Shown piece after piece: positions 36,233 through 45,882 of a stretch of DNA of 64,000 bases. Position 1 is the first letter of the stretch, and every line of letters starts with the position of its first letter. The position numbers were made by a program, and so were the translations under genes. Origin of the DNA: Escherichia coli (GTDB taxonomy: Bacteria > Pseudomonadota > Gammaproteobacteria > Enterobacterales > Enterobacteriaceae); NCBI RefSeq assembly GCF_036503815.1, contig NZ_AP027764.1, forward strand, positions 4,898,001-4,962,000, read 5' to 3'. The notes under the pieces were generated by a model. That model saw only the letters and a program-made list of their open reading frames with translations. It did no database searches and was not told the origin of the DNA.

Positions 36233-37738
36233 TTACTCCTGATTCACGCGATTAAGCTTGCCCACAGCGGCAGCCATTAACACTTCCTGGGTGGCCTGCT
36301 CACGAGTAAATTCCCCGCTGAGATGCCCTTCATGCATGACGATGATGCGATCGCTCATGCCTAATACTTCTGGCATCTCCGATGACACCAGAATGATGCT
36401 CAAGCCATCGGCTTTGAACTGGTTAATCAGTTGATAGATCTCTTTTTTCGCACCAACATCTACGCCACGGGTAGGCTCATCGAGGATCAACACTTTGGGG
36501 CGTGTCATCAGACCACGGGCAATCGCCACTTTTTGCTGATTGCCACCGGAAAGCAGACCAATTGCCTGTTCCATCGACGGCGTTTTCACATTAAACAGAC
36601 GAATAAAATCACTCACTGCCTGCTGTTCATCGGCATGCTTCAAACTGCCGCCAGTACGGCTAAAGTAACGCAGCGCAGTCAGCGACATATTCTCTTTGAC
36701 TGACATACCCAGCACTAAACCGTCACGTTTGCGGTCTTCGGAGATATACACAATGCCGTTTGCCAGGCCATCCTGCGGTGAACGGGTAACGACTTCATGC
36801 CCATCCAGGGTGACGTAACCGCTGGTGCGCGGCAGTGCGCCGTAGAGCACTTTCATCAGTTCGGTACGACCTGCGCCCATCAAACCAGAGACGCCAAGAA
36901 TTTCGCCTTTGCGTAAAGTAAAAGAGACATCGTTAACGCCAGGTCCGCAGAGATTATCGACTTTCAGGCGGATATCTCCCGGCGCTTTGTCCAGGTGCGG
37001 ATATTGATCTTCCAGCTTGCGGCCCACCATCATCTCAATCAGCGAATCTTCGGTCAGTGATGCCACTTCGCGCTCAGCAATAAATTGCCCATCACGAAAA
37101 ACGGTAACGTCATCGCAAATCTCGAAGATTTCTTTCATGCGGTGGGAAATATAGACAATACCGCGGCCTTGCGATTTCAGCTCGCGGATGACGCGGAACA
37201 AGGATTCGGTTTCGGTATCGGTCAGTGCATCGGTCGGTTCATCCATAATGATGACTTTCGACTCAAAGCTCAGCACTTTGGCAATTTCAACCATTTGCTG
37301 GTCACCGATGGAAAGATCGCCCACCAGCTTGTCGCTTTTAAAGCGCAGGTTAAGTTTAGCCAGCAATTTATCCGCTTCGGCATACATGGTTTTCCAGTCA
37401 ATTTTGCCAAAGCGATTAACAAACTCACGGCCGAGGAAAATATTTTCGGCAATGGTCAACTGTGGGATCAGGTTCAGTTCCTGATGGATAATCCCAATCC
37501 CGGCTTCCTGGGATGATTTCGGTCCGGTAAACGTCGTTTCTTTCCCCAGCCATAAAAGCGTACCGGCATCGCGAGTATAGATACCAGTAAGCACTTTCAT
37601 CATGGTGGATTTACCCGCGCCGTTTTCGCCCACCAGCGCCATCACGCGGCCAGGATAGACATTTAACGCTGCGCCCGAGAGGGCTTTTACGCCCGGGAAG
37701 GCTTTATCGATGCCTTTAAGCTGAAGTAATGCTTCCAT
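36233..37738 (-). CDS. rbsA: Ribose ABC transporter ATPase (two NBDs)
   Basis: 501-residue fused double ATPase of the sugar-importer type. First domain: Walker A GENGAGKST near 37-45, signature LSIGDQQMVEIA, Walker B VIIMDEPTDALT. Second domain: degenerate Walker A GLMGAGRTELM, signature LSGGNQQKVAIARGL, Walker B VLILDEPTRGVD. The asymmetry is usual in RbsA and means one strong ATP site. It follows rbsD by 7 bases. Confidence 0.98.
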   Translation of the reverse strand: MEALLQLKGIDKAFPGVKALSGAALNVYPGRVMALVGENGAGKSTMMKVLTGIYTRDAGTLLWLGKETTFTGPKSSQEAGIGIIHQELNLIPQLTIAENIFLGREFVNRFGKIDWKTMYAEADKLLAKLNLRFKSDKLVGDLSIGDQQMVEIAKVLSFESKVIIMDEPTDALTDTETESLFRVIRELKSQGRGIVYISHRMKEIFEICDDVTVFRDGQFIAEREVASLTEDSLIEMMVGRKLEDQYPHLDKAPGDIRLKVDNLCGPGVNDVSFTLRKGEILGVSGLMGAGRTELMKVLYGALPRTSGYVTLDGHEVVTRSPQDGLANGIVYISEDRKRDGLVLGMSVKENMSLTALRYFSRTGGSLKHADEQQAVSDFIRLFNVKTPSMEQAIGLLSGGNQQKVAIARGLMTRPKVLILDEPTRGVDVGAKKEIYQLINQFKADGLSIILVSSEMPEVLGMSDRIIVMHEGHLSGEFTREQATQEVLMAAAVGKLNRVNQE

Positions 37739-37745
37739 GACGGCC

Positions 37746-38165
37746 TCAGAACGTCACGCCAGCACAGAGAATGATATTCGCATACGGAGAACATTCTCCG
37801 CTGCGAATTACCGCCTGACTGTCTGCGGTTTGTTGTTTGAATTGTTCATGCGTGGTGTAACGAATTTCAATGGTATTTCCCTGGTGTTTTTGCAGCTGCT
37901 CAAGGTGAGTGAGCAACGTTTCGTGGAGTTGCGGATTATGTTGTTTGATCTCTTCCGCGATAATGGCAGCCTCGACCTGCATTTCATTTGTGACGACGCC
38001 CAGCACCTGCATAAAAGAAGGTACCCCTTGGGTTAATGCCATATCGATACGCGTTGTACTTTTGGGGATGGGTAAACCAGCATCACACACCACCAACGTA
38101 TCGGTATGTCCCAGACGGGAGATCACCGAAGAAATATCAGAATTAAGAACGGTGCCTTTTTTCAT
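37746..38165 (-). CDS. rbsD: D-ribose pyranase
   Basis: 139-residue RbsD/FucU mutarotase that interconverts beta-pyran and beta-furan ribose so ribokinase gets its substrate. Starts MKKGTVLNSDISSVISRLGHTD with the catalytic His20, and ends ECSPYANIILCAGVTF. First structural gene of the operon. The frame extends four more codons to 38177 but the ribosome-binding site GGAG supports the later ATG. Confidence 0.97.
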   Translation of the reverse strand: MKKGTVLNSDISSVISRLGHTDTLVVCDAGLPIPKSTTRIDMALTQGVPSFMQVLGVVTNEMQVEAAIIAEEIKQHNPQLHETLLTHLEQLQKHQGNTIEIRYTTHEQFKQQTADSQAVIRSGECSPYANIILCAGVTF

Positions 38166-38176
38166 TTTTTTCTCCA

Positions 38177-38196
38177 TCAGCGAAACGTTTCGCTGA
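38177..38196. promoter_or_regulatory. RbsR operator
   Basis: Perfect 20-bp palindrome TCAGCGAAACGTTTCGCTGA with the CG-centred core of LacI-family sites, 11 bases upstream of rbsD. Ribose-free RbsR should bind here to block the operon. A related half site CGAAACGTTT recurs at 38261-38270. Confidence 0.88.
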
Positions 38197-38245
38197 CCCG
38201 CAGTTTAATCCTGACTGAGTTGGGAAAACCATCGTGACGTTACGG

Positions 38246-38265
38246 AAATGTGATCAACATCGAAA
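38246..38265. promoter_or_regulatory. CRP-binding site candidate of rbs
   Basis: AAATGTGATCAACATCGAAA fits the CRP consensus with a perfect left half (TGTGA) and a weaker right half. Located about 80 bases upstream of rbsD, consistent with known cAMP-CRP activation of the operon. Confidence 0.6.
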
Positions 38266-38296
38266 CGTTTTACATGGTGATTAACCATGAAAACAA

Positions 38297-38326
38297 AAAC
38301 GCCCCCTTATGGAGAAAGGAGGCGTC
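38297..38326 (-). terminator. Terminator after kup
   Basis: On the minus strand ACGCCTCCTT and AAGGGGGCGT pair around a short loop and are followed by TTTTTGTTTT. Positioned just past the kup stop codon (38332). Confidence 0.8.
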
Positions 38327-38331
38327 TGGCG

Positions 38332-40200
38332 TTAAATTTCGACCTGAGTACCCAGTTCGATAACCCTGTTTGGCGGGATTTCAAATTGATCCGGTGCGCG
38401 CAGCGCATTACGTTGCAGCAGCAAGTACAGCTTGCCGCGCAGACGCAAATACCACGGGCGTTTGCCGAGGATCAACGACTCATGCGACATAAAGAAGGAG
38501 GTTTCCATCATCCGGCAACTTAATCCTTCCAGACCGCAGCGGTGGAATACTTCTTCCACGTTTGGCGTTTCTCGCCAACCATAACTTGCCACCACGCGCC
38601 AGAAAGTGGGCGACAGTTGTTCAATCTGTACCCGACGGACGTTATGGACATAAGGCGCGTCTTCGGTGCGCAGAGTTAACAGAATCACCCGCTCATGCAA
38701 TACCTTGTTATGTTTAAGGTTATGCATCAGCGCAAAGGGAATGACGTTGATTGCACGTGACATATACACCGCGGTCCCAGGCACGCGAACGGGCGGTGAT
38801 TTCTCCAGCGAAGCAATCATCGCCTCCAGAGAGTTGCCATGTTCATGCATCCGCCGCAGCAAGCGGAAACGCTCGCTCTTCCAGGTGGTCATCACGATAA
38901 ACATCACCGTACCGAGGCTCAATGGCAACCAGCCGCCGGAGAGCAGTTTATCAAGGTTAGCGGTGAACAATGGAATATCGACACAAAGGAAAGCAATCAG
39001 GATCAGCGCAACAAAATACTTATTCCAGTGCCAGTTCTGACGTGCCACGGTAGTCGAGAGAATAGACGTCAGTACCATGGTTCCGGTCACCGCAATCCCG
39101 TACGCCGCCGCCAGGTTGCTGGAGTGCTCAAAGCTGACAATCACAATCACGACCGCGACATAGAGCATCCAGTTCACAAACGGAATATAGATTTGCCCAG
39201 ACTCCATTTCGGAGGTGTGAATAATGCGCATCGGCGACAAATATCCCAGACGTACGGCCTGACGCGTCAATGAGAAGACGCCAGAGATAACTGCCTGCGA
39301 GGCAATTACCGTCGCCAGTGCGGCGATGATCAGCAGCGGGATCAGCGCCCAGTCCGGTGCCAACAGGAAGAACGGGTTCTTAATCGCTTCCGGGTTCTTT
39401 AACAACAGAGCGCCCTGGCCAAAGTAATTAAGAGTTAATGAAGGCAATACGACGGTGAACCACGCCAGGCGAATCGGGAACTTACCAAAGTGCCCCATAT
39501 CAGCGTACAGCGCCTCGACACCGGTAATCGACAGCACCACTGCCCCTAACGCAATAAACGAAACCGTTTTATATTCAAGGAAGAAATGCACCGCCCACAT
39601 CGGATTCAGCGCATGCAGCACTTCCGGGTTAGCAATAATGCTACGTAACCCCAGTACTGCCAGAATCAAAAACCAGGTCAGCATGATCGGCGCAAACAGC
39701 TTACCGACCATAGCCGTGCCATGTTTTTGAATCATAAATAGTAAAGTGAGAACGATGATTGAGAGGGGAACTATCCAGGTATCCAGCTGCGGGGCGACGA
39801 TTTCCAGACCTTCAATGGCAGACATCACCGAAATAGCGGGTGTAATGACGACTTCACCATAGAAAAAGCTGCCGCCGATTAATCCCATAATCACCAGCAT
39901 TGATGTGGTTCGCGCCGACGTATTGCGCCCGGCAAGCGACATCAACGTCAGAATGCCCCCTTCCCCGGCGTTATCTGCCCGCATCACGAAGGTGAGATAT
40001 TTAATGGAAACCACAAAGATTAGCAGCCAGAAGATCAGCGATAAAAAGCCAAACACGGCATCGCGTTCAACGCCAAAACCAAACTGGCCGGACAAACATT
40101 CACGAAGTGTATATAACGGGCTGGTACCAATATCGCCGTAGACAACTCCAATCGCCGCGAGGGTAATCGCGGGCAACGATTGCTTATTATCAGTGCTCAT
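38332..40200 (-). CDS. kup: K+ uptake protein Kup (TrkD)
   Basis: Inner-membrane potassium:proton symporter of the KUP/HAK family, low-affinity and constitutive, important at low pH and usable for caesium. The 622-residue protein has the family start GVVYGDIGTSPLYTLRE near 18-34, about twelve membrane segments to residue 450, and a C-terminal soluble tail. Divergent from ravA, 222 bases apart. Same length as E. coli Kup. Confidence 0.97.
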   Translation of the reverse strand: MSTDNKQSLPAITLAAIGVVYGDIGTSPLYTLRECLSGQFGFGVERDAVFGFLSLIFWLLIFVVSIKYLTFVMRADNAGEGGILTLMSLAGRNTSARTTSMLVIMGLIGGSFFYGEVVITPAISVMSAIEGLEIVAPQLDTWIVPLSIIVLTLLFMIQKHGTAMVGKLFAPIMLTWFLILAVLGLRSIIANPEVLHALNPMWAVHFFLEYKTVSFIALGAVVLSITGVEALYADMGHFGKFPIRLAWFTVVLPSLTLNYFGQGALLLKNPEAIKNPFFLLAPDWALIPLLIIAALATVIASQAVISGVFSLTRQAVRLGYLSPMRIIHTSEMESGQIYIPFVNWMLYVAVVIVIVSFEHSSNLAAAYGIAVTGTMVLTSILSTTVARQNWHWNKYFVALILIAFLCVDIPLFTANLDKLLSGGWLPLSLGTVMFIVMTTWKSERFRLLRRMHEHGNSLEAMIASLEKSPPVRVPGTAVYMSRAINVIPFALMHNLKHNKVLHERVILLTLRTEDAPYVHNVRRVQIEQLSPTFWRVVASYGWRETPNVEEVFHRCGLEGLSCRMMETSFFMSHESLILGKRPWYLRLRGKLYLLLQRNALRAPDQFEIPPNRVIELGTQVEI

Positions 40201-40422
40201 AGACTAGTCTTTCGTTGAAATATGAAATGTGTGCTTAGTCCCTTGGCCCACAAAAAAGCGCACAGTATGCACGATTAACGACAAAATCGTACTCCTAAAT
40301 GCGGCCACATTAACCTGGCTCAAAGAAAAATAGACCTCTTTTGAGACTATTTTAGCCACCAGCAAGAAACGTCTATACTCGCAATTTACGCAGAACTTTT
40401 GACGAAAGGACGCCACTTCATT

Positions 40423-41919
40423 ATGGCTCACCCTCATTTATTAGCGGAAAGAATTTCCCGCCTGAGCAGTTCGTTGGAAAAGGGGCTTTATGAACGTAGC
40501 CACGCCATCCGCTTGTGTTTATTAGCGGCATTAAGTGGTGAAAGTGTGTTCCTCCTTGGCCCGCCAGGCATTGCCAAAAGTTTGATCGCCCGGCGCTTAA
40601 AATTCGCCTTTCAGAATGCCCGCGCGTTTGAATATCTGATGACCCGCTTCTCCACGCCGGAAGAAGTTTTTGGTCCCCTTTCTATTCAGGCGCTAAAAGA
40701 TGAAGGGCGCTATGAACGTTTAACCAGCGGTTACCTGCCGGAAGCAGAAATCGTCTTTCTTGATGAGATCTGGAAAGCGGGCCCGGCAATTCTTAATACC
40801 TTGCTCACCGCCATTAACGAGCGCCAGTTCCGTAACGGTGCACACGTAGAAAAAATCCCGATGCGTCTGCTGGTGGCGGCCTCCAACGAGCTGCCGGAAG
40901 CAGACAGCAGTCTGGAAGCGTTATATGACCGCATGCTGATTCGTCTGTGGTTAGATAAAGTGCAGGATAAAGCGAATTTCCGCTCCATGCTGACCAGTCA
41001 ACAGGATGAAAATGACAATCCGGTTCCTGCCTCCTTGCAGGTCACTGATGAAGAATATGAACGCTGGCAGAAAGAGATTGGTGAAATTACGCTGCCCGAT
41101 CATGTATTTGAGCTGATTTTTATGCTGCGCCAGCAACTGGATAAATTACCGGATGCGCCTTATGTCTCGGATCGTCGCTGGAAAAAAGCGATCCGCTTAT
41201 TGCAGGCCAGCGCCTTTTTTAGCGGTCGCAGTGCTGTTGCCCCGGTAGATCTCATTTTGCTGAAAGATTGCCTGTGGTATGACGCGCAAAGCCTGAATTT
41301 GATACAACAACAAATTGATGTATTGATGACCGGTCATGCCTGGCAACAGCAAGGGATGTTGACCCGCCTGGGCGCGATTGTGCAACGTCACCTGCAACTA
41401 CAGCAGCAACAAAGCGATAAAACAGCCTTAACGGTAATTCGTCTGGGCGGCATTTTCAGCCGTCGTCAGCAGTATCAACTCCCTGTTAACGTTACTGCTT
41501 CCACTCTGACTCTGCTGCTGCAAAAACCGTTAAAACTGCATGATATGGAAGTGGTTCATATCTCCTTTGAGCGTAGCGCGCTGGAACAGTGGCTGAGCAG
41601 AGGTGGTGAAATTCGCGGCAAACTGAACGGTATCGGCTTTGCCCAGAAACTGAATCTGGAAGTTGATAGCGCCCAACATCTTGTCGTACGCGATGTAAGT
41701 TTACAAGGCAGTACGCTGGCACTTCCCGGTTCATCGGCTGAAGGTCTGCCAGGTGAAATAAAACAACAACTGGAAGAGCTTGAAAGCGACTGGCGCAAGC
41801 AACACGCTTTATTCAGCGAACAGCAAAAATGTCTGTTTATCCCTGGCGACTGGTTAGGTCGCATTGAAGCCAGCCTACAGGATGTCGGCACCCAGATTCG
41901 CCAGGCACAACAATGCTAA
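40423..41919 (+). CDS. ravA: MoxR-family AAA+ ATPase RavA
   Basis: 498-residue AAA+ ATPase that forms hexamers, works with ViaA, and forms a cage with the inducible lysine decarboxylase LdcI, linking acid stress and the stringent response; also linked to Fe-S/respiratory complexes. Walker A is GPPGIAKS near 46-53, Walker B IVFLDEIWKAGPA, sensor AASNELPE, then the LARA and triple-helical domains in the C-terminal half. Start MAHPHLL is chosen; the frame extends eight codons upstream. The end overlaps the viaA start by 7 bases. Confidence 0.97.
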   Translation: MAHPHLLAERISRLSSSLEKGLYERSHAIRLCLLAALSGESVFLLGPPGIAKSLIARRLKFAFQNARAFEYLMTRFSTPEEVFGPLSIQALKDEGRYERLTSGYLPEAEIVFLDEIWKAGPAILNTLLTAINERQFRNGAHVEKIPMRLLVAASNELPEADSSLEALYDRMLIRLWLDKVQDKANFRSMLTSQQDENDNPVPASLQVTDEEYERWQKEIGEITLPDHVFELIFMLRQQLDKLPDAPYVSDRRWKKAIRLLQASAFFSGRSAVAPVDLILLKDCLWYDAQSLNLIQQQIDVLMTGHAWQQQGMLTRLGAIVQRHLQLQQQQSDKTALTVIRLGGIFSRRQQYQLPVNVTASTLTLLLQKPLKLHDMEVVHISFERSALEQWLSRGGEIRGKLNGIGFAQKLNLEVDSAQHLVVRDVSLQGSTLALPGSSAEGLPGEIKQQLEELESDWRKQHALFSEQQKCLFIPGDWLGRIEASLQDVGTQIRQAQQC

Positions 41920-43364
41920 CGCTGGATACGCTTAATGTGATGCTGGCCGTCAGCGAAGAGGGATTGATCGAAGAGATGATCATCGCGCTGCTGGCCTCAC
42001 CGCAGCTGGCAGTCTTCTTTGAAAAATTCCCACGACTGAAGGCGGCCATCACTGATGATGTTCCCCGCTGGCGTGAGGCGCTGCGCAGTCGGCTGAAAGA
42101 TGCCCGAGTCCCGCCGGAACTCACCGAAGAGGTGATGTGCTATCAGGAAAGCCAGCTCCTCTCCACGCCGCAGTTTATTGTGCAGCTACCACAGATCCTG
42201 GACTTACTGCATCGTCTGAATTCCCCATGGGCAGAACAAGCCCGACAGTTGGTTGATGCTAACAGCACGATCACTTCAGCGTTACACACACTTTTTCTCC
42301 AGCGTTGGCGTTTAAGTCTGATCGTGCAAGCAACGACGTTAAATCAACAGCTATTAGAAGAAGAACGCGAACAACTGTTGAGTGAAGTTCAGGAACGCAT
42401 GACGCTGAGCGGGCAACTTGAACCGATTCTCGCAGATAACAATACCGCAGCTGGTCGTCTGTGGGATATGAGCGCCGGTCAGCTTAAACGTGGCGACTAT
42501 CAGTTGATTGTGAAATACGGTGAATTTCTTAACGAACAGCCGGAACTGAAACGCCTGGCAGAACAGTTGGGACGTTCCCGGGAAGCCAAATCAATACCGC
42601 GCAACGATGCGCAGATGGAAACCTTCCGCACCATGGTGCGCGAACCGGCGACAGTTCCTGAGCAGGTTGATGGTCTGCAACAAAGCGACGATATTTTACG
42701 TCTCCTGCCGCCAGAACTGGCGACACTGGGGATAACGGAACTGGAGTATGAGTTTTACCGTCGGCTGGTGGAAAAACAATTGCTCACCTATCGCCTGCAC
42801 GGTGAGTCGTGGCGTGAAAAAGTGATCGAACGCCCGGTGGTGCATAAAGATTACGACGAACAGCCGCGCGGACCGTTTATTGTCTGCGTGGATACTTCCG
42901 GCTCAATGGGCGGCTTTAATGAACAGTGTGCGAAAGCGTTCTGCCTGGCCTTGATGCGCATTGCTCTCGCTGAAAACCGGCGCTGCTATATTATGCTATT
43001 TTCCACCGAGATCGTCCGTTATGAGCTTTCAGGCCCACAAGGTATTGAGCAAGCGATCCGCTTTTTAAGTCAGCAGTTTCGTGGTGGCACCGATCTTGCC
43101 AGTTGTTTTCGCGCCATTATGGAACGCTTGCAAAGTCGGGAGTGGTTTGACGCCGATGCGGTGGTGATTTCTGATTTTATCGCCCAGCGGTTGCCTGACG
43201 ACGTGACGAGCAAAGTGAAAGAGTTGCAGCGGGTACATCAGCATCGCTTTCATGCCGTGGCGATGTCGGCACATGGCAAACCCGGCATCATGCGCATTTT
43301 CGATCATATCTGGCGCTTTGATACCGGGATGCGAAGCCGCCTGCTCAGACGCTGGCGGCGATAA
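41913..43364 (+). CDS. viaA: VWA-domain protein ViaA
   Basis: 483-residue partner of RavA. A helical N-terminal part is followed by a C-terminal von Willebrand A domain with the MIDAS metal motif DTSGSMGGF near 328-336, the threonine in FRGGTDL and the aspartate in VVISDFIAQ. It stimulates RavA ATPase. The start overlaps ravA (translational coupling); its stop is 4 bases from the convergent asnA stop. Confidence 0.97.
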   Translation: MLTLDTLNVMLAVSEEGLIEEMIIALLASPQLAVFFEKFPRLKAAITDDVPRWREALRSRLKDARVPPELTEEVMCYQESQLLSTPQFIVQLPQILDLLHRLNSPWAEQARQLVDANSTITSALHTLFLQRWRLSLIVQATTLNQQLLEEEREQLLSEVQERMTLSGQLEPILADNNTAAGRLWDMSAGQLKRGDYQLIVKYGEFLNEQPELKRLAEQLGRSREAKSIPRNDAQMETFRTMVREPATVPEQVDGLQQSDDILRLLPPELATLGITELEYEFYRRLVEKQLLTYRLHGESWREKVIERPVVHKDYDEQPRGPFIVCVDTSGSMGGFNEQCAKAFCLALMRIALAENRRCYIMLFSTEIVRYELSGPQGIEQAIRFLSQQFRGGTDLASCFRAIMERLQSREWFDADAVVISDFIAQRLPDDVTSKVKELQRVHQHRFHAVAMSAHGKPGIMRIFDHIWRFDTGMRSRLLRRWRR

Positions 43365-43368
43365 ATTA

Positions 43369-44361
43369 TTACAGCAGAGAAGGGACACTCTCGCGAACAG
43401 CAGCTGGCCATACACCACACTGAACCTGACCGATATGCGGCAGTTGCAGCAGCAGCATGGTCAAACGAGACTGGCCGATACCGCCGCCGATGGTCTGCGG
43501 CATTTCACCGCGCAGCAACGCCTGATGCCACTCCAGCTGCAGGCGATCTTCGTCACCGGTCAGCGCCAGCTGATGCTTCAGCGTATCGGCATCCACGCGG
43601 ATCCCCATGGAAGAAAGCTCAAACGCATCTTCCAGTACCGGGTTCCATACCAGAATATCGCCGTTCAGACCCGCATGGCCCAGCTCTGACGGGGTGCTCC
43701 AGTCATCATAATCCGGTGCGCGCACGTCGTGGCGATGACCATCACTCAACTTGCCGCCAATCCCGACGAGGAATACCGCGCCAAGATCTTTCGCAATCGC
43801 CCGCTCACGTCCTTTGGCATCGAGATCCGGATAACGAGCCAGTAACTCCTGGCTGTGTACGAAGTGGATCTGATTCGGCAGGAACGGTGCCAGGCCAAAC
43901 TCTTCGCTAACTGCAGCTTCGGTTGCTTTAATTCCCGCCCAGATCGCCTCTACTGTGCTTTTCAGAGTCGAGAATTGACGCTCGCCGTCGCCCATTACGC
44001 GCTCCCAGTCCCACTGGTCTACATAGACCGAGTGCAACGGGGAAAGACGGTCTTCATCAGGGCGAAGGGCTTTCATGTGCGTGTACAGCCCTTCGCCCGC
44101 GCTGAAGTCGTGTTGCCCTAAGGTCTGACGTTTCCACTTCGCCAGTGAATGAACCACTTCGAACTGGGCATCAGGCAGAGCTTTCACTTTTACCTGCACC
44201 GCTTTTTCACAGCCCGACAAGTTATCCTGCGTGCCATCCCCCACACGGCTAAGAATCGGCGCCTGGACTTCAATCAGCCCCAGACGTTCTTCCAGTTGAC
44301 GAGAAAAGTGAGATTTCACGAAGCTAATTTGACGTTGTTTGGCAATGTAAGCGGTTTTCAT
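43369..44361 (-). CDS. asnA: Aspartate-ammonia ligase (asparagine synthetase A)
   Basis: ATP-dependent ammonia-using asparagine synthetase with a class II tRNA-synthetase-like fold. The 330-residue protein starts MKTAYIAKQRQISFVKSHFSRQLEERLGLIEVQAP and ends with the motif GGGIGQSRLTMLLLQLPHIGQVQ, close to motif 3 of class II synthetases. Divergent from its activator asnC. Confidence 0.98.
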   Translation of the reverse strand: MKTAYIAKQRQISFVKSHFSRQLEERLGLIEVQAPILSRVGDGTQDNLSGCEKAVQVKVKALPDAQFEVVHSLAKWKRQTLGQHDFSAGEGLYTHMKALRPDEDRLSPLHSVYVDQWDWERVMGDGERQFSTLKSTVEAIWAGIKATEAAVSEEFGLAPFLPNQIHFVHSQELLARYPDLDAKGRERAIAKDLGAVFLVGIGGKLSDGHRHDVRAPDYDDWSTPSELGHAGLNGDILVWNPVLEDAFELSSMGIRVDADTLKHQLALTGDEDRLQLEWHQALLRGEMPQTIGGGIGQSRLTMLLLQLPHIGQVQCGVWPAAVRESVPSLL

Positions 44362-44512
44362 TTTTTATACTCCTGCGTCCTGTTGCTTATGATTAAGCAA
44401 CAAAAACCGACACACATGCAATAATCATTCAATAAAAAGCCTCATGCACTTTTGATTCATTAAAAAATAGGGCTAAAATAGAATGAATCATCAATCCGCA
44501 TAAGAAAATCCT

Positions 44513-44971
44513 ATGGAAAATTATCTGATCGACAATCTGGACCGTGGCATCCTGGAAGCATTAATGGGCAATGCGCGCACCGCTTACGCCGAACTGGCGA
44601 AACAATTTGGCGTCAGTCCGGGGACAATTCACGTTCGAGTAGAGAAAATGAAGCAGGCGGGGATCATTACCGGGGCACGTATTGATGTCAGCCCGAAGCA
44701 GCTCGGTTATGACGTAGGCTGCTTTATCGGCATTATATTAAAGAGCGCCAAAGACTATCCTTCCGCGCTGGCAAAGCTGGAAAGCCTCGATGAAGTCACT
44801 GAAGCCTATTACACAACTGGCCACTACAGCATCTTTATCAAAGTGATGTGCCGTTCGATCGATGCTCTCCAGCATGTACTTATCAACAAGATCCAAACAA
44901 TTGATGAAATTCAGTCCACCGAGACACTGATCGTCCTGCAAAACCCGATCATGCGTACCATTAAGCCATGA
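44513..44971 (+). CDS. asnC: Lrp-family regulator AsnC
   Basis: Feast/famine regulator that activates asnA and autorepresses; asparagine is its effector. The 152-residue protein has an N-terminal winged helix (RTAYAELAKQFGVSPGTIHVRVEKMKQAGII near 22-52) and the C-terminal RAM sensing domain. Adjacent to mioC; read-through from asnC toward oriC was noted in E. coli. Binding sites are expected in 44362-44512. Confidence 0.97.
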   Translation: MENYLIDNLDRGILEALMGNARTAYAELAKQFGVSPGTIHVRVEKMKQAGIITGARIDVSPKQLGYDVGCFIGIILKSAKDYPSALAKLESLDEVTEAYYTTGHYSIFIKVMCRSIDALQHVLINKIQTIDEIQSTETLIVLQNPIMRTIKP

Positions 44972-45060
44972 TCAGCTTTTTTAATCCCATACTTTTCCAC
45001 AGGTAGATCCCAACGCGTTCACAGCGTACAATACGCCACTCTTAATAAAGGTGGCGGTTT

Positions 45061-45504
45061 ATGGCAGATATCACTCTTATCAGCGGCAGCACCCTCGGCG
45101 GTGCCGAATATGTGGCAGAACACTTGGCTGAAAAGCTGGAAGAGGCGGGTTTTACCACCGAAACGCTGCACGGTCCGCTGTTGGAAGATTTATCTGCCTC
45201 GGGGATCTGGCTGGTTATCAGCTCAACCCACGGTGCCGGAGATATTCCGGACAACCTTTCTCCTTTCTATGAAGCATTGCAGGAACAGAAGCCCGATCTT
45301 TCTGCGGTCCGCTTTGGCGCAATCGGTATTGGTAGTCGTGAATATGACACCTTTTGTGGGGCTATCGATAAACTCGAGGCAGAACTCAAAAATTCCGGTG
45401 CAAAACAGACAGGCGAAACACTTAAGATCAACATCCTTGATCACGACATTCCGGAAGATCCGGCAGAAGAATGGCTGGGATCGTGGATTAATTTACTCAA
45501 ATAA
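45061..45504 (+). CDS. mioC: Flavodoxin-like protein MioC
   Basis: 147-residue FMN-binding flavodoxin that in E. coli supports biotin synthase activity. Flavodoxin loop SGSTLGGAEYVAEHLAE near 9-25 and the SSTHGAGDIPDN loop near 56-67 are clear. It is transcribed directly into oriC; the upstream TTTTCCACA (44993-45001) is a DnaA-box-like site at its promoter, which links its transcription to initiation. Confidence 0.97.
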   Translation: MADITLISGSTLGGAEYVAEHLAEKLEEAGFTTETLHGPLLEDLSASGIWLVISSTHGAGDIPDNLSPFYEALQEQKPDLSAVRFGAIGIGSREYDTFCGAIDKLEAELKNSGAKQTGETLKINILDHDIPEDPAEEWLGSWINLLK

Positions 45505-45526
45505 GTATACAGATCGTGCGATCTGT

Positions 45527-45775
45527 TGTGGATAACTCTGTCAGGAAGCTTGGATCAACCGGTAGTTATCCAAAGAACAACGGTTGTTCAGTTTTTGAGT
45601 TGTGTATAACCCCTCATTCTGATCCCAGCTTATACGGTCCAGGATCACCGATCATTCACAGTTAATGATCCTTGCCAGGTTGTTGATCTTAAACGCCGGA
45701 TCCTTGTTATCCACAGGGAAGTGCGATCCTAATAAGAGATCACAATAGAACAGATCTCTAAATAAATAGATCTTC
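45527..45775. other. oriC: Chromosomal replication origin oriC
   Basis: Read in reverse, this matches the E. coli minimal origin. Three AT-rich 13-mers at 45760-45772 (L), 45744-45756 (M) and 45729-45741 (R) form the unwinding element. DnaA boxes: R1 TTATCCACA at 45707-45715, R2 TGTGTATAA at 45601-45609, R3 TTATCCAAA at 45566-45574, R4 TGTGGATAA at 45527-45535. GATC sites for SeqA/Dam are dense throughout. IHF and Fis sites are expected between R1 and R2 and between R2 and R3. The 378-base mioC-mnmG gap (45505-45882) contains no gene; the right end holds the mnmG promoter. Confidence 0.98.
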
Positions 45776-45882
45776 TTTTTAACACCCAAGATCCCAGGTC
45801 TTTCTCAAGCCGACAAAGTTGAGTAGAATCCACGGCCCGGGCTTCAATCCATTTTCATACCGCGTTATGCGAGGCAATCACC

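Noticed and set aside
41556..41891. Open frame antisense to ravA
   Set aside because: Shadow of ravA with no ribosome-binding site or family signature.
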